The notes under the pieces are model-generated. The model was given only the letters and a program-made list of their open reading frames with translations, had not been told where the DNA came from and made no database searches. Made by a program: the position numbers and the translations under genes. This document shows positions 44,801 to 54,900 of a stretch of DNA of 64,000 bases, piece by piece. Within the stretch, counting starts at the first letter, position 1. Each line of letters begins with the position of its first letter. The DNA is from Opisthorchis felineus (taxonomy: Eukaryota; Platyhelminthes; Trematoda; Opisthorchiida; Opisthorchiidae): the NCBI GenBank assembly GCA_004794785.1, contig SJOL01007097.1:293982-357981 (forward strand), given 5' to 3'.

Positions 44801-47800
44801 CCGACGTTGGGCTTTCCTAATCCGCTGACTGCTTAAAACAGGACCTCTGTGGGCTATCCGAATCAAAATCCGGAACCTTTGGTTAGTTGGCTTACAGCAA
44901 CTTTGGTGCTACCGAATTTCGTGGGTCAGCTGGGCTGCAACTGATGTAGCCTATTCTCCACAAAACGAATCTATTCAGACATACGTATCCGATTAGTTTT
45001 TCGAGTTGTATACTGAGTCAGCTGCGCGTAAGCTGACGCTCAGTAGGAAAGTAGCCAAAACACAACAGGTGCCTGCGCGTGCCATCATCACTCAACTAGA
45101 TGGTTAAGTTCCAAAGCCTCCACCACCTCATCGATCTAACGCAGGCTTTTCTCATACCTCACTGTTCACCCCTCCTAAGCCGACTGCATCGCTTGACTGT
45201 GCCGCTTACTTACAGCGTTGTTAAGCTTGTCAGGTTTAATCCTTGTTAGTTCAGCGGAGTGTTCCAACAGCTGTTGGCCGCAGAGAACGCTATCTTCACC
45301 AGCTTGTAGGGACGGCGGTTGGTTGCGCACGTGGGATGCATTTGGAAACGCAACCAACATGCTATAACCTTCTGATCTGACCAACCAGCAGCGGTCGTCA
45401 TCGTTCAGCTGTAACAGCTGTCGCGGTCGTTCAGCTGTAACACCCTGTGCCTAGTTGCCACGCCACCAGAAGGAAGCACGAGGGCTGAGATACTGCCAGG
45501 TTGCCCGAGACTAGACAGGAGAAGTCGGGATGCTGAGGTTGGGTTCAAACCACGGACCTTCCGGTCAGTAAGTTCGTGCCTTAATCACTGCTCCATCTGG
45601 AGCTCAGCAGCAATGAGCCACATTAGCATTTAAAACGTGATAGCATCGGTGGTAAACTATTTACCAGGCCTAATCATCATCGTCCTCACCCTTGACAGCA
45701 ACATCAGATTAGGACATCAGTGTTTCACACAGTGCATGGTCGACAGCTGCAATGGTGCCCAGAAATACGACTGTGCCTACGCGTTTCACGTGAACCTCAT
45801 GGGCAAACCGTTTGAATCACTTTGGGTCATCCGCATATGCCTTCCACCACCAACGGAAGTGATGGATCTTCATCGAATGCGATAATTGGTGCCTTATATA
45901 ATACAGTTTCTGGCTTTGTTGACCTTATTTTCATCAGGCTGCTCAAACTTTCAGTATTGGTTTTCACCGAAATTGGAGTTCAACGGGAGCAGTTCGGTTG
46001 CTGTACATTATACTATCTCTGTATACACCATGCAGTATAAGCTATGTGGTGTTTTAATCTGTTGGTTTTACATGACCCTACATAATCAACATACTCCACC
46101 AGTTCTGGTCTCATCATCCTCATCATCGGCAGCATCATCGTCAGTGTTCACCACTGATACTTCACTGTGGTACAGTTCTGGGCTTAGTTGAGTTGCATGT
46201 CTGAGTAGAGAATTTCGGATTTTTTCAGTCATCACCCAAATTTCTCTCATATGAGGCGGTATTTTCAGGACATTTTTACGAATTTGGTGTTGATCGGTAG
46301 AAGATTTACTTTTGAGAGCTTCGAGACGATATTTTCACTTCTTGCGAGGTATTCTAGGGCAAGCTACGGTTTCGCTCTCGAGTTTTCGGGGGTTGCTTCA
46401 AGCTGAAACACTAGGTATTTTGTACAGTGATTGTGATGGGCTTGTAACGCAACATGGTTTATCTTATTGTGCTAGGTTTTCCCGATTGGAATTCCTGGTA
46501 CTATTCAATGAGAAAGTCAAATTGAGCGTCTGGGAGGAGGAACCTATTTCTCCCCCGGTCTGATGTTCACACCCCTGTGCTCACCAATCTGATCACTGTA
46601 CTATCTTCAGTTTTTCAAACCCTAGTCTTAAACTGGTGTATTTGTTCACCTTAGCAACCTGTTTCCGTTAATTCTGTGTATTTTCAACACTTCCAGATGC
46701 TCGACGACAAAGGCAATACTGCTGTTTACCTGCTATATGCGTACACGCGCATCAGGTATGTTGCTAGTTTAAAGGTCCTATTGTCATTCATCTGTCTCTA
46801 GTGGTGTGATCATGCTACATGCCATAACAATGGACTGCCAATTTAGGATGTATAGCGCTGACGGATATTAGGTGACTATCCGCCGTTTTGCACATCCGCA
46901 TCCATTTTCATGCAAACAGGCTATTATCTGGCACTCGAGTAACAACATCTGTTATTCAATCGCGTCCGACATACTTGTCGTTGTCTAATACGGGTTTCTG
47001 TTTACCCTTCGGACAACATTAGGGAAAATCGAATGAGTGCTGTTATTCGCTACCCTCGTTTTCGGTTTCGAAATATAATTGTCTTTACAGCTAATGAGGA
47101 ACCGCTCGTGTAACAAAAAGCAATGGTGATCATCAAAATCGGAATATCAGATATACCTGCGTGAGCGTGAGCCTTTTTGAATAGCCTACACTAATTGTTT
47201 TGCGCATTCGATTCGCTACCTATGCTTGGGTTGTGTTTTCAGTCGTGTCGCCAAAAGTTGCTATATTTCTACAAATGCACTAATTTGCATATCAATTTGG
47301 TTTTGGTGGGAGACTCACCTGGGACCCAGCTGAATCTCTCGTTTATCATGTTCTTCTGCACCGAATAGTTTTGTCTGTGTCACTTGTACCTGTATGATGA
47401 ACGTGGGTTTTTTTTTACAAGAAGTACGCTCACCGACTACAAAAAGTGTCCATATCTTGTGCCGCTGATGAAGAGACCCATTCAAAACTATGTGTTCCAC
47501 ACAGGCAGCCGGGTGTTCAGCATGGGGGGAACGAAAGTGTATTCTATAATGCATCCACGCCGCCAATTTGAAGTAGATATATTTCTGGGTCTCAAACTGC
47601 CTAGACAGATTAATCGAGAAGTGTAGACTACTAAAATGGGCAACACCACCGGAAAACTTACTTTTCATGAGTGAAGCTGCATTGTCATAGTCATGTACGT
47701 CACCGTGATTTCTTTCTATATGCCACTGTGACTGCTTGGATGAGTGACTCCACTTTGAAAGTAGGATTCGATTACGGGGAACTGCGGTCGTGTGTACGTT

Positions 47801-50800
47801 CAATACAGATCAGAGCACTTGCACTTATTCAACGGCAAATAAACTCCCGGTAGTTTGCTACCTCCTCGTTTGAACTGGTGCAGAAGAGCTGCCTTTCCCG
47901 AAGTCATTTGGTTTGCTTCTCAGGCTGCTTATTGGATTATCTTGTTTTTTAAACGATATGACCTTACGAATTTTTCACTGACTTTATGGCTATTATTGGA
48001 AACGATTTTACACTATGACCAAAGGGGTTCGGTTTTCCCGCACACTTGCAACATCAAATCACATGCAAGATTCTCTGGCTCTTTGTACCTCCAAACAGTT
48101 ATCATTGGGTGAAATTGTTCCAGTTGAGTAAAAAAAACAGATATACTTCTTCAAAACTTGCCGTCTTGTGGGTGATACATTTTAGATGCAAATTTCTAAC
48201 ACATTCCTACGAATCGTCATTTGGATAACCCGTGCAGTTCCGCCTTAGTTCATACAGTTACTGTTGTGACTTGCACCATCAACCGTTAATTGCGCATATT
48301 CCAAGCCCTGAAGGAATTTAGCATCTTGCGAAGATAGTTATCCCTCGGAGTGAGTAGTATGGTAAACACTGCTCCATGTGACTTATCCTCCGGATCACTG
48401 CAATAAGACCCGCGGTTTGTACAACTCCCAGCGTAACACCTACCTTTGATATTCACCCAACTAGTGACGGCTGTTGATTTAGTTGATCTCATTTCTCAAT
48501 ATCCCAATGAACAAAGGAATGTTATGAACATTAACCTGCGGAATAATAACTATTCGGTTGGCTGACCTCGTTTCGCCGTGTTCTACAGATCTTTGGCAAA
48601 AACAAAGGGTACCCACAGATGTATGTTTGGTTGTATTACTTCGCCGGCGAATCAATGAATGTAGGCCAACAAATACGTGCCACATGTTTTTCTACCTTAT
48701 TCCCTTAGGAAGTGCTTCTTAGGTTGTTGCTTGTAGTAAGGATTCACATTGCGAAAAATTCCGAAGCATGAAAAATGTTCCATTCTTGTGGGCATTGTTC
48801 CCTTGAAGGCCTATTATGATGGAAAAGTATTGAATCAAGTAACGTACTTCAGGTGTCTTTCAGTCCCTATCGTCATTCTTGCTCCTTTTTCGGGACATAC
48901 TTCATACACTCACTTTTCTAATCCTTCAGGTCAATCGCTCGAAATGCCGGGTACACGAGCGAACAACTGGCTAACTTTTCTGACCAACAGGTGCTGTCTT
49001 TGGATCATCCGGCCGAGTGGAAACTAGCCAAAACAATTTGTCGATTTCCTGATATACTGTTGCGAATACAGAGCGACTTCCTGTTGCACACACTGTGTGA
49101 CTATTTATACGATTTGAGTTGTACATTTACGAGTTTCTACGACGTATGCTACTGCATTGAACGAGACAGGGAGACGGGTAGGTTCACAAACAGTATATTT
49201 TAGTAGTTTATTGTTGACATTAATGATGACAGAATCACAGTATCATGCTCTGCTCAAGCTATGAGATTTTTCCCGATCTGGTGTTGGGTTCCCTGTCCTT
49301 GATCCAAGAACAACCGAGCCGGTGATTAGTTCTGTTTCGCATGTGTGATTGTTCCACATCCTTTTCATTTTAATGTGTTCGCAGTTTTAACTTGGTTTCA
49401 CAAAATGTACAGTGCAACGTCGTGCACAATCTGAAACTGTAAACTGGACACCTCAGTAAGGTCGAAAGCAGTCTACTGAAGAGAATAACCACTCTTGGTA
49501 GTGGCAAGGAATGGAATTTTTTCAACGCACTGTCAGAAGTTCCTGCATGGAATAATAGGGTGGGTTTCAAAGTGCTGGAAGCCCAAATCTGCCTGCCGAA
49601 TTCGGTGGCCGAACCAACAGCTGATCGATCGATTGTATTTTGTTGGATGATCCGTGTCTAGAGGGGATGTAACAGAATTGCCGTGCTCGAATGGGCGCAA
49701 TGGAAAAATGGTTGCCAACCATCGACCTCGCCTCATGCAGTGATAACCGTGACCGCCTTTTCGAGACTCTGTGGGTAGGATATACCGTATAGAGAAAAGT
49801 AGACTATTTGCCCTCGGATTTGACGGTCGGGCCTTCTGGAACAACACGGATCGAGTGAAGAGTACTTTTTTGGTATCTCTTCTTCAGACTCGGACATGTA
49901 TACATATATATATGTACATATATATTTATAGGACGTAATAAAATCGATAGGATGTAAGACTTCCTCAGTCAGGATAAAATCCCACAGTTAACTGGCATGA
50001 GTCAGATGATCTTGTCACCCGACTAGCCAACCTTATGGGCCCTAGCACCTGTTCGAATCCTTTTTGAATGCAAAGCTCAGGCTGGCCAGTTCTTATGCTG
50101 ATGATTTCTACAGTGGCCAGGATCTTCGTTCTGAGAGACTTCTGGAAGTCTTTGTAGATTGGTGTAAGTGTTACTGCAATATTGACGTGGTGTCCCGTTT
50201 CCAGTAAATTGGGTTAAACGGAGCTGGCAATGTTGCCTTTTTTGGAGGCTAGCTAGAAGATGCTCAGACATTCATTTGTACAGTTATGTCGTTGTTCCAC
50301 CAATGCAGCTGGTTCCACGTTGCAGACAAATTGATATATACACACTGATGCGATCTGACGAGGCAGTCTGTCTTTCTCTTGTGTGACTAGTGGACGGCTT
50401 GTAAGGGACATATGTACACGAATTGTGAAGAATATTCTTTAACTGGTTTCTTTGTCTTCTTATTAGTGTTTGACTGGTGGGACTGCCTTCGAAAATAAGG
50501 CGTGGGTGAGCAGGTTTTTCTGGCACATTATGCATCAGTCGTATTGGAAGCATGGGTTTCATATGCCTTTCAATAAATCTCTCTGGATACCCATGTTTGC
50601 AAAGAGTTCCGGTCCCTTTTCTAGGGTCTTTTAGCAGCTGGATCTATCAAACAGACATCTCTAAGTTTCGCCTAGGTTCAGATGACATGAAGTTGTATAA
50701 AGGTGTATACTGGCCCCTTCACGTCGGTCTTGCGGAAAACATTAGTGTCCGCGCTTCTCGTGCTCTACTGGACAGCACTTGCAGAGAGGACAAATGATTT

Positions 50801-51999
50801 TCTCGTTCAAATCTCAACTGTACATAAAATGCAAGACCATACTTTGACAAAATTGTCTGTGATTTTATTTGGATCAAAGGTGGCGTCGCGTATAAGGAAA
50901 ATATCGTCTATGGAGGTAAAAGTGGGCTATTTGTTTTATTCGCGTTGTTCTTTCGAGCTCGAGATGGCTCAGTGGTTAAGACGCAAACTTACTGACCGGA
51001 AGGTCGTGGTTCGAACCCAACCTCAGCACCTCGACTGATCCTGTCTAGGCTTGGGCAGCCTGCAGTATCTCGGCCCTCGTGCTTCCTTCAGGTGGCATGG
51101 CAACTGAACACCGAAAGGGTGCTACGGCTGGGGAATTCACATTGATCTTTCCAGTCTACAGGTCGAAAGATCCCCACAGACTGGTCCAAAAGTGGATCTC
51201 ACTGCCTCTCTGTCTACTTGTCTGTAAAACTCGAAGTTGAGCAGGAATCGTAAGTTCGGCGTACATCGTAAGGCTGGTCCCTTTAACCTATGTAGCGGTA
51301 AAACATGTGTCGAACATGTGACGAAGTTCAATGGCAGCCGCTATGTACTGCTCAGTATACAATAATGGTAGGTTGGCAAAAGTGAAGCTACATATAGGGA
51401 TAACGTCGTTTTGTCTGAAACATTGAAAATATAAAGTGTCACGGAGGTTATCATTGTTTCTGGAGGCGGTTTCATTATGTCATATAATCACTTGGCAGCG
51501 TTGTCATATGTAGAATGCTACCTATCGTGTACTGAGTATGAAAAGAACAGGATTCCCTGCTGGGTGGTAAAGTTCCCTGGCTGCATAGTAACAAGCTTAT
51601 GCTTCAGCATATGCATGGATTAACTGTGTACTTTTTGGATGTGTATTGTGTATGAATGTCCCGTTTTATTTTTGATCTTTCTTAGAAGCCTGGATTATCA
51701 TTCATGAATGAATCCATCTTTATCTGGCATTTTGATTTGTTATTTGGGTAGTCAGGCTTCATATTGCGTTTTTAGCAATGACGGGCGGTATTCACTTTTC
51801 ATGTAGTGCGCAGTCTTGAAATGCTAACTCATTCACCATCTCGTCCTTTAACTAATGTCTACTTTGTACGCTGTTTTCTTTCTTATCAGGTGCCATACTT
51901 CGTGTGAACACCGGCCGTCTAATGTTGTGTGAGGCAACTGCCAAGGTGATGAAATGCGGCTTTGATATACTCGGACTGAGAACCGTTGAGCGCATGTAA
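29802..51999 (+). CDS. RARS1: Cytosolic arginyl-tRNA synthetase, 12 visible exons
   Basis: Class I aminoacyl-tRNA synthetase that charges tRNA-Arg with arginine in the cytosol, in animals often as part of the multi-synthetase complex. Visible exons: 29802-29816, 29852-29977, 30013-30201, 30241-30330, 30366-30544, 31046-31356, 35716-36002, 40311-40416, 43483-43596, 46697-46755, 48930-49177, 51890-51999. They encode 610-odd residues; animal cytosolic ArgRS is about 660. In order: a short helical leader (residues 1-70), the N-terminal tRNA-binding domain (about 71-190, FGDLQCNSA), the HIGH motif as HVGH at 195-198, [49 protein letters not shown], the KMSKS-equivalent loop KFKTRSGE, then [24 protein letters not shown] and the family's usual C-terminus ending Arg-Met. 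All phases agree except that one exon, length 3n+2 and about 110 bases, must lie between 36003 and 40310 and was not found. Identity is certain; the first exon and the missing exon are the weak points. Confidence 0.96.
29852..29977 (+). CDS. RARS1: RARS1 coding exon 2
   Basis: Acceptor ttcgattctag precedes 29852 and donor gtcagt follows. The 42 codons read [16 protein letters not shown] and [18 protein letters not shown], a leucine-spaced amphipathic helix. Animal ArgRS has such an N-terminal helix that binds partners in the multi-synthetase complex. Introns of 35 bases flank it on both sides. Confidence 0.8.
30013..30201 (+). CDS. RARS1: RARS1 coding exon 3
   Basis: Acceptor ggtctag at 30012, donor aag|gtaagc. 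63 codons, phase 0 at both ends: [12 protein letters not shown], then [20 protein letters not shown] and [19 protein letters not shown]. The last part is the conserved start of the ArgRS N-terminal tRNA D-loop-recognition domain. Confidence 0.92.
30241..30330 (+). CDS. RARS1: RARS1 coding exon 4
   Basis: A 39-base intron precedes (acceptor tggactag) and a 35-base intron follows (donor gtgaga). 30 codons: [20 protein letters not shown] then EK, matching the NPxxIAxxI...LPxN...IEK pattern of the N-terminal domain. Confidence 0.92.
30366..30544 (+). CDS. RARS1: RARS1 coding exon 5 (HIGH motif)
   Basis: Acceptor tcctaaag, donor ag|gtaagc, ends in phase 2. Reads [17 protein letters not shown], then [34 protein letters not shown] holds the class I HIGH signature that binds ATP. 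Confidence 0.97.
31046..31356 (+). CDS. RARS1: RARS1 coding exon 6
   Basis: Acceptor atttccaaattacag, donor tcgtg|gtacgt; completes the split Arg codon after HVGHL and ends in phase 1. Reads [59 protein letters not shown] and [11 protein letters not shown]. The GDWGTQFG segment lines the arginine/adenylate pocket. Confidence 0.97.
32415..32481 (+). mobile_element. RTE C-terminal sliver
   Basis: Reads [18 protein letters not shown], matching the CLRTTxRVGWxxRIRNE block of RTE elements (compare the minus strand near 27380). It stops exactly where the (ATC)n tail of the next, oppositely oriented copy begins. Confidence 0.7.
32482..32925 (-). mobile_element. RTE 3' fragment in RARS1 intron 6
   Basis: Minus strand reads [40 protein letters not shown] and [20 protein letters not shown] in one open frame, the best-preserved C-terminus of this family here, then a stop, a 160-base 3' UTR and an (ATC)n run on the + strand at 32482-32497, which is the (GAT)n tail of the element. 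Antisense to RARS1. Confidence 0.9.
35716..36002 (+). CDS. RARS1: RARS1 coding exon 7
   Basis: Acceptor cctgttttggtag, donor cag|gtgagc; starts with two bases completing a Glu codon and ends in phase 0. Reads [40 protein letters not shown] and [19 protein letters not shown], ending VIYVVDSGQ. These are core catalytic-fold motifs of ArgRS. Confidence 0.97.
36003..40310 (+). other. RARS1 intron(s) 7-8; expected exon not found
   Basis: About 37 residues that in animal ArgRS link the VDxGQ segment to the KMSKS-equivalent loop must be encoded here. Reading all three + frames I could not find them. Minus-strand ORFs at 38235-38525 and 37903-38253 are nearly continuous (one frame change) but not identified. 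A (GTTGCT)3 run lies at 40128-40147, and a lone B-box-like gggttcgaacc at about 39568. Confidence 0.8.
40311..40416 (+). CDS. RARS1: RARS1 coding exon 9 (KMSKS-equivalent loop)
   Basis: Acceptor ttttcgcttttgcag, donor aag|gtgagc. One base plus 35 codons: [20 protein letters not shown] then [23 protein letters not shown] stands where class I enzymes have KMSKS. Numbered 9 because an unseen exon 8 must come before it: joining directly to exon 7 would shift the frame and give a stop within nine codons. Confidence 0.96.
40417..43482 (+). other. RARS1 intron 9 (3.1 kb)
   Basis: Contains a decayed CR1-like RT fragment (41630-42800). Elsewhere only short frames of about 60-90 codons and no recognised feature. 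Confidence 0.85.
41630..42800 (+). mobile_element. CR1/Jockey-group RT fragment in RARS1 intron 9
   Basis: + strand reads [30 protein letters not shown], then in other frames [50 protein letters not shown] (fingers), and near 42490 [12 protein letters not shown] (palm, first residue of YADD changed to Asp). Many frameshifts, old. Sense orientation to RARS1. Confidence 0.82.
43483..43596 (+). CDS. RARS1: RARS1 coding exon 10
   Basis: Acceptor tggtggccatag, donor aag|gtatgt; 38 codons, phase 0 at both ends. Reads [20 protein letters not shown] and [18 protein letters not shown], strongly conserved in ArgRS. Confidence 0.97.
45426..45605 (-). repeat. tRNA-derived SINE (family 1)
   Basis: The reverse complement shows ttaaggcacgaacttactga, gaccggaaggtccgtggttt, B-box-like ggtttgaaccc, cttcctgtctagtctcgggc-type body and gggtgttacagctgaacg. 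Just beyond its 3' end (45400-45420) gttcagctgtaacagctg repeats its terminal words, a small tandem duplication. Confidence 0.88.
46100..46185 (-). mobile_element. RTE 3' terminal tip
   Basis: tcatcatcctcatcatcggc, then cagtgttcaccactgatact and tcactgtggtacag, in the same order as the 3' end of the RTE at 32482-32550. Only the last 80 or so bases of an element are present. Confidence 0.65.
46697..46755 (+). CDS. RARS1: RARS1 coding exon 11
   Basis: Acceptor caacacttccag, donor ag|gtatgt; 19 codons plus two bases. Reads [19 protein letters not shown]. This [12 protein letters not shown] helix opens the anticodon-binding (DALR) domain. Confidence 0.97.
46756..48929 (+). other. RARS1 intron 11 (2.2 kb)
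   Basis: Carries a dispersed repeat at 47265-47360 shared with 60044-60135. A minus-strand ORF of 162 codons (47315-47803) has no recognised domain. No other feature seen. Confidence 0.85.
47265..47360 (+). repeat. Dispersed repeat, copy 1
   Basis: tttctacaaatgcac, atttgcatatcaatttggtt, gggagactca and cagctgaatctctcgtttat align in order with 60044-60115. The 60-kb copy lacks a short stretch (cctgggacc). Family not identified. Confidence 0.7.
48930..49177 (+). CDS. RARS1: RARS1 coding exon 12
   Basis: Acceptor tctaatccttcag, donor g|gtaggt; phase 2 in, phase 1 out. Reads [56 protein letters not shown] and [15 protein letters not shown]: the helical anticodon-binding domain. Confidence 0.97.
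49894..49931. repeat. (TA)/(CATA) microsatellite, palindromic
   Basis: Alternating tatacatatatatatgtac and tatatattta, nearly self-complementary over about 30 bases. Confidence 0.9.
50956..51131 (+). repeat. tRNA-derived SINE (family 1), reference-quality copy
   Basis: Head gagctcgagatggctcagtg with A box, gttaagacgcaaacttactg, spacer gaccggaaggtc, B box ggttcgaaccc, then ctgatcctgtctaggcttgg, ctcggccctcgtgcttcctt, ggtggcatggcaactgaaca and ccgaaagggtgctacggctg. Sense to RARS1, in its last intron. Confidence 0.92.
51890..51999 (+). CDS. RARS1: RARS1 terminal coding exon 13
   Basis: Acceptor cttatcag; two bases complete a Gly codon, then [35 protein letters not shown] and TAA at 51997-51999. 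The end Glu/Gln-Arg-Met-stop is the usual ArgRS C-terminus. A possible weak polyadenylation hexamer, aatata, lies at 52023. Confidence 0.97.
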
Positions 52000-54900
52000 T
52001 CTACCAAAGACTCATTCATTGTAATATATTTCGTCAATCGGCGTCGTTTCTTTTGCTTGTTACTCTGGTTTCCTAAGCAAAACCGTACAGTCTGTGTATC
52101 TTGCAACTGTCATCTTCGCTGCACTGTTTCTTGTGCTTCAGTCGACAGATGACTCCCACAATTTCTTTTTTGTTGATATCTCGCAGCTGACGTTGTACAG
52201 AGCCAACAAAAGAGAAGCAGCAAGAATTGTAGCCGGATTTCAGGGCAGCTGAAGTGTTGAGTTGAGTGTTTCGTCAACCTGGTGATTTTTCCTTTGAGGT
52301 TGGTAATGCTGAAGCGACTACTGCTTCTGATGTTTTCCTGAAACAGAAACTAACAACAGGATAGCTTTTGGGGTCGCCGTTATTTGCGATATCTCCCATG
52401 GTTTCTAACACTTCCACCCAGTAGCTGTTACGGTCGGGTCGGACGTAGCGAGTTGTTTCGAGTCGTAGATGATGTAGTCTGATGTTACCTGTTTTCGAGC
52501 CTTGGATTTTATCCTGTAATTTTTCATCAATGGTGTCTCCTTTCCAAATTAGGTGACTGGTGCATATTATGCTCCCATTAAATGGAAAATTTCTGTAGGT
52601 CGCTGCTGGGAATGTTACTCCAGTTTGGTGCGTCCGGAGCCTGTCGATCACATCCTTTGGAGGGTTCCAAGTTCAAGGTCACCATAATTTACACGTGGAA
52701 GCTTTGTTACTTATGTGTGCTATGCTGCTCAGCTCACATCTTACTCTGGCGACCAGTGTCTACGATTTTCGCAAAAAAATTCTTATAGGCCGTCCACTAT
52801 CACCTGAAGGTAGGTTGTAGAGGTCCGAGCATACCTGGTTGTTCACCCTATTCAACTATTCCACTGAAGGTCCTCTGCCACATCTTCACGCCAGACGGCT
52901 TACATTTTTAATTACGGGCCTTGAATGTTCACTGTACTCTCAGGTCATCTTAACCCAAGTTGCAGCACACCTTTTCGCCGTTCTATCTAACTTCACCTTA
53001 TTGTATAAGGTCATGTTAAAGCTGGATACCAAACCTGCAGCGCCAGAAACACAGCAACTTGTGCTGTCAAGCCTGAAAACCATATCGCTCCATTCAGCGT
53101 GTGATTATACTGAAACGAGCTGCTGGGCATGGAGTACACTAACTACATATATGTCACAGATAGTAAGTTGATAGCTAGGCATTTTTCTGTGATTGAGTGC
53201 TCACACGTGACCACCTAGCAGCATAAGACCTTTGAAAAGAAACGTCCAAAATGGTCGTTTTATTAAGAGACTGAAGTTCAGTTGACTCAGTTTAACAGCG
53301 GAGCTGAACTGGGCTAAGATAATGCTTGGAAGAATAATGCTTGTGGTTTTCACGCTCAGCAACGCAGATTTGGATTTTTAAGATACCGGTTAAGTGTTTA
53401 ACTTCTAAATGACCTCAAGGTGCATAGCTCAGCAGGAGGACGTAACACGAATTTGTATACTAACCTGGTTCCGAACCACAACGGCACTGGACATACTCTG
53501 CTGTGCTTCGAGTCCTGTTGTGTAAAATGCAGACTGTGTAACGTGGCGAGGTCGTAAAAGGCCTGTGAATTGGCAAATTACATTAAATGACGAGCCGCAT
53601 GTTTCAGTCTCCGGTGCAACCTATTTTCATCTGAACTGTCTGCGCACTTTTGGCTAAGAGTGTGTATGTTGGCTGAGCTTCTGACTAGACATAATCGGAG
53701 ACTTTTAATCACATGAATTCCAGTGTATTCTCATCTTAGTTTAGCCGATCAAATCTCTGGGCACAACGGCATGTTACGAGTCTAAAGGAAATACTCAAAA
53801 TTGACCGATTCGTATTTTGAAAACTGCGTATCTTCTGCTCACCAATATGGCATCCACATGCAGTTGAAAGTCGTGACACTTTTGCGTAGCCTAGCGTAAT
53901 CTGATCCGAAGTGATGAGACGCTCTTGAGCGGTGGCACTCGTGTTGCCTACGTAGGTAGGGTCAGCTGCCATTCAATGTCAGCTACCATGGGGCTTCGCT
54001 GGCTGAGCTTTGGGCCCAGTCGTTTGGGGCGATGGTCGGAAAACTGGCAGTAATCTTTTCATTCCGAAAACGCTTATTCACCCGAGCAACAACGAATTGC
54101 AGGGCACTCCGTGGGAAATCGAACTCAGTTCGTTAGGATGCCAAGATCTGAGACTATTCCAGACTTTGCCATTTACCGAAATGTTTGCATGCCCATCACA
54201 CTGGTGATGTGACTGAATTCGTGTAGTCATTTTATTCGTCATTTATAACTAGCCGAATCGACTGCTACTGATGAATTTTTGGTATCGTCCGCTACCACCG
54301 TCTTTACTATTTGTATGTGACCTGCTGCCCACCATCAGGTACCCTTTAAATCAATCGATGTGCGCACAGCGTACGGACTTTTCCGTATTATATTGATCGT
54401 ATTAGGTACGACTTACAAGGTTCCTCCATGTTGTCGTTTTCAAATGGTAACGTGATTCGGACTCACGCTTGCAGTGTGGTGGTATCACCGACCATGTGAT
54501 GCGCTGATTCACTGTATTTTGGACAGTACTTGTTTAATTCAGTTTGTTGACCGCAAATCATGCAGTTGTGTGTCGTGGTTGTTCCGAATGCCGAGCCATC
54601 CGCCGGAATCCATAAACGAAGAGCCTGAATCTTATGCTCGTTTGTTCAGAATTATCACTTGATTCACGGAGGAGGATTTTCCATGTGTGCGCAAAACGTA
54701 GTCGCGCTACGTAGACAGTTTTTTTCTAAGTCTTATGAAAAATATATTGCTAAATGTGATTCCAACTAGGAAGTTACTGCTCTCTGCCTCACAAGGGTGC
54801 GGCGAGTGACAACAGCTTTTATATATACTGGTACTTTATACACGTGTTATCCAAGAGAACGACTGTTCAATAGTCTTCCACTACTGAGGAAAATGGGCTA

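Larger units (their letters stand above)
43597..46696 (+). other. RARS1 intron 10 (3.1 kb)
   Basis: Contains one SINE (45426-45605) and two short RTE 3' tips (about 45670-45730 and 46100-46180). ORFs 43914-44219 and 44158-44484 (101 and 108 codons, +) are open but unrecognised; neither is needed for, nor in phase with, RARS1. Confidence 0.85.
49178..51889 (+). other. RARS1 intron 12 (2.7 kb)
   Basis: Contains an AT-rich microsatellite (49894-49931) and a SINE (50956-51131). Minus-strand ORFs at 49533-49847, 50077-50271 and 50284-50562 are open for 64-104 codons without a recognisable domain. Confidence 0.85.

Noticed and set aside
47315..47803. 162-codon minus-strand ORF in RARS1 intron 11
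   Set aside because: It overlaps a dispersed repeat, shows no domain, and has no sign of coding conservation that I can judge.
52023..52028. aatata as the RARS1 polyadenylation signal
   Set aside because: A weak variant in AT-rich DNA; no canonical aataaa is seen close by and the position cannot be confirmed, so no feature was called.
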